From Musa acuminata AAA Group (taxonomy: Eukaryota; Streptophyta; Magnoliopsida; Zingiberales; Musaceae), in contig NC_088347.1 in the NCBI RefSeq assembly GCF_036884655.1, forward strand, positions 13,893,501 to 13,957,500: a DNA stretch of 64,000 nucleotides. Reading direction: 5' to 3'. Under the pieces are notes generated by a model. It was given only the letters and a program-made list of their open reading frames with translations. It ran no database searches and had not been told where the DNA came from. Each line of letters starts with the position of its first letter. Position 1 is the first letter of the stretch. A program made the translations under genes and the position numbers. Positions 62,804 through 64,000 of the stretch are shown here, in pieces.

Positions 62804-63580
62804 TGAATAGTTAAAATTATTTTTTGGATGGTATTACTATTACATGCCTTGACATCGCTTGATCAAATAACATGTTACAAATTATGTGACAAATATTTTT
62901 AACCAAATGCATGTAAGAAGTTCATTTTTCGGTTTGAATGCTATGAAAACTTTTTGAAAAATGACTTTCCTCCTTCAAGCAACAAACAATAAAGAGATAT
63001 TCAAAGTATTATATGTGTCATGACTTCCTTTATGTGCTTGATAATGCTATCGTGCTTTTTGTTGATGACAAAGGGGGAGAAACATATGAATTGATAAACA
63101 CTATGTCATAGCTGAACTGCCATAATCATGTCTATATCATAGTTGCAAATACTTGAGTGATGCTATAAACAATGTTATAGTTATGCCATCCTTGCATCAC
63201 CAAGAGATATGTGAACATGTGCTATAGTTTGCATCATTCTATCTTGTGAAGTAAATGCAAACTTGCTAGAAAATCTCAAATGTGTGCATCATGTAAAAGT
63301 CCTTCGTAGCTTTATATGATTACATGATGAATAGTTACAAACACTATCATACAAAATTGATGATGTATGTCATGCCTTGACATCATTCTTGAAGAGATAC
63401 ATCATGATGGGTATCATGATGGGAGCATTGATAAGTTTAACTGATCTAACTTATCAATACATCACTTGAATTCTTAGGTCTTGAATTCAAGGTTGACTTA
63501 TCTCAACTATGGCATATAGATAGGGGGAGTTAAGGATAACTCCATTATCAATTGATTGTCATCATCAAAAAGGGGGAGAT
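62804..63580 (+). other. 3' untranslated internal region with two polypurine tracts
   Basis: Non-coding. A purine tract AAAGGGGGAGAAA near 63070-63083 and a second AAAAAGGGGGAGAT (63567-63580) directly before the LTR. Both are preceded by similar TTGATGAC/ATCATCAAA words. The same pair occurs in the left Sirevirus (2194-2206 and 2612-2626). Confidence 0.85.
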
Positions 63581-64000
63581 TGTTGAATCTCGGATTTTGA
63601 TGATGAAGTCAATTGTCATTTGTTATCTAATCTATGTGTTGAGATAAGTGTGCAGGATTAACTACGATGAGAGTAAGACAAGCAGCAGGTGTTGCACCGG
63701 AGTCAAGATCATGATCACGTTGGGAGTTCGAGAGTTCGACGGAAGTTCGGACGGTCGTCGGAGGTTCAGCGAGAACAGATCCGAGAAGTCCAGAAGCTTG
63801 CCAAGCGAAGCTCGTCGGAACTCGCCAAGTGGATCGTCGCAAAGTCTAGGAGTATGCCGGATGTCCGCAGAAGGATCACCGAGGGTTTATCGGATGATCG
63901 ACGGAAGTTCACCGGAAACTCGCCGGAAGAAGCGATTGACGCATCGGAGCAAAGCTGCAGAAGTTGTCTTAGAGTTAATCGTAGTTAGCACGATGATTAA
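63581..64000 (+). repeat. 3' LTR of the young Sirevirus (first 420 bp only)
   Basis: TGTTGAATCTCGG start after the purine tract; colinear with 54979-55398 with six transitions. Cut by the window end. Open frames here are LTR by-products. Confidence 0.95.

Larger units (their letters stand above)
54979..64000 (+). mobile_element. Young Sirevirus (Ty1/copia), 5' complete, runs off the window end
   Basis: 5' LTR 54979-57179, primer site 57182-57193, gag, an inserted foreign segment, pol, purine tracts, and 420 bp of the 3' LTR. The LTRs differ at 6 of 420 comparable positions, all transitions, so insertion is recent. It interrupts a gypsy remnant; CTAGT precedes the 5' end but the matching duplication would lie outside the window. 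The protease region is missing. Confidence 0.92.

Overview
This window looks like a plant nuclear genome, most likely a monocot and possibly Zingiberales (banana or ensete type). The evidence is GT-AG introns, GC-rich first exons, Sirevirus-type Ty1/copia elements with LTRs over 2 kb, and badnavirus-like endogenous sequence. The species cannot be fixed from sequence alone. Only two ordinary host genes are visible: an early-nodulin-like phytocyanin (15431-16054, two exons) and a plant CCDC22 homologue (six exons, 17348-48245, 550 codons after splicing). Everything else is mobile or viral DNA and its decay products. Layout. 1-12120 is a pile of decayed Sirevirus-type elements: the 3' half of one element (pol remnant, 3' untranslated part, 3' LTR), a 2.65-kb minus-strand solo LTR inserted in that 3' LTR with a perfect 5-bp target duplication, two further minus-strand LTR fragments, and the 5' LTR plus gag/protease remnant of another element. 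12121-15430 is intergenic, ending in the phytocyanin promoter. 15431-17347 holds the phytocyanin and an AT-rich duplicated spacer. 17348-48245 is the CCDC22 gene, and its introns carry most of the interest. Intron 3 holds a badnavirus-like endogenous pararetrovirus (EVE1, antisense to the gene) with promoter, tRNA primer site and five open frames in an unusual order. Intron 4 holds a hAT-like MITE interrupted by a non-autonomous LTR element. Intron 5 (17.6 kb) holds a miniature LTR element whose left LTR was split by a second, unrelated and decayed caulimovirid (EVE2). EVE2 in turn contains two more MITEs, one of them again hit by the same non-autonomous LTR family, and an inverted duplication of about 1 kb; a solo LTR of that family follows. 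48246-50280 is 3' flank with TA microsatellites and a tandem duplication. 50282-51950 is a minus-strand copia pol remnant. 52055-54978 is a decayed Ty3/gypsy element. 54979 to the window end is a young Sirevirus (two LTRs, gag, pol) that has lost its protease region and carries a foreign 232-codon ORF between gag and pol. How it fits together. The CCDC22 exons stay open and splice-competent although insertions have stretched the gene to about 31 kb. The insertion history can be read from nested target-site duplications: 8 bp for the MITE, 4 bp for the non-autonomous LTR family and 5 bp for the Sirevirus solo LTR. All retroelements and both EVEs whose primer site is visible use a site matching the initiator-Met tRNA 3' end. 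All coordinates, motifs and duplications were read by eye; no similarity search was run.
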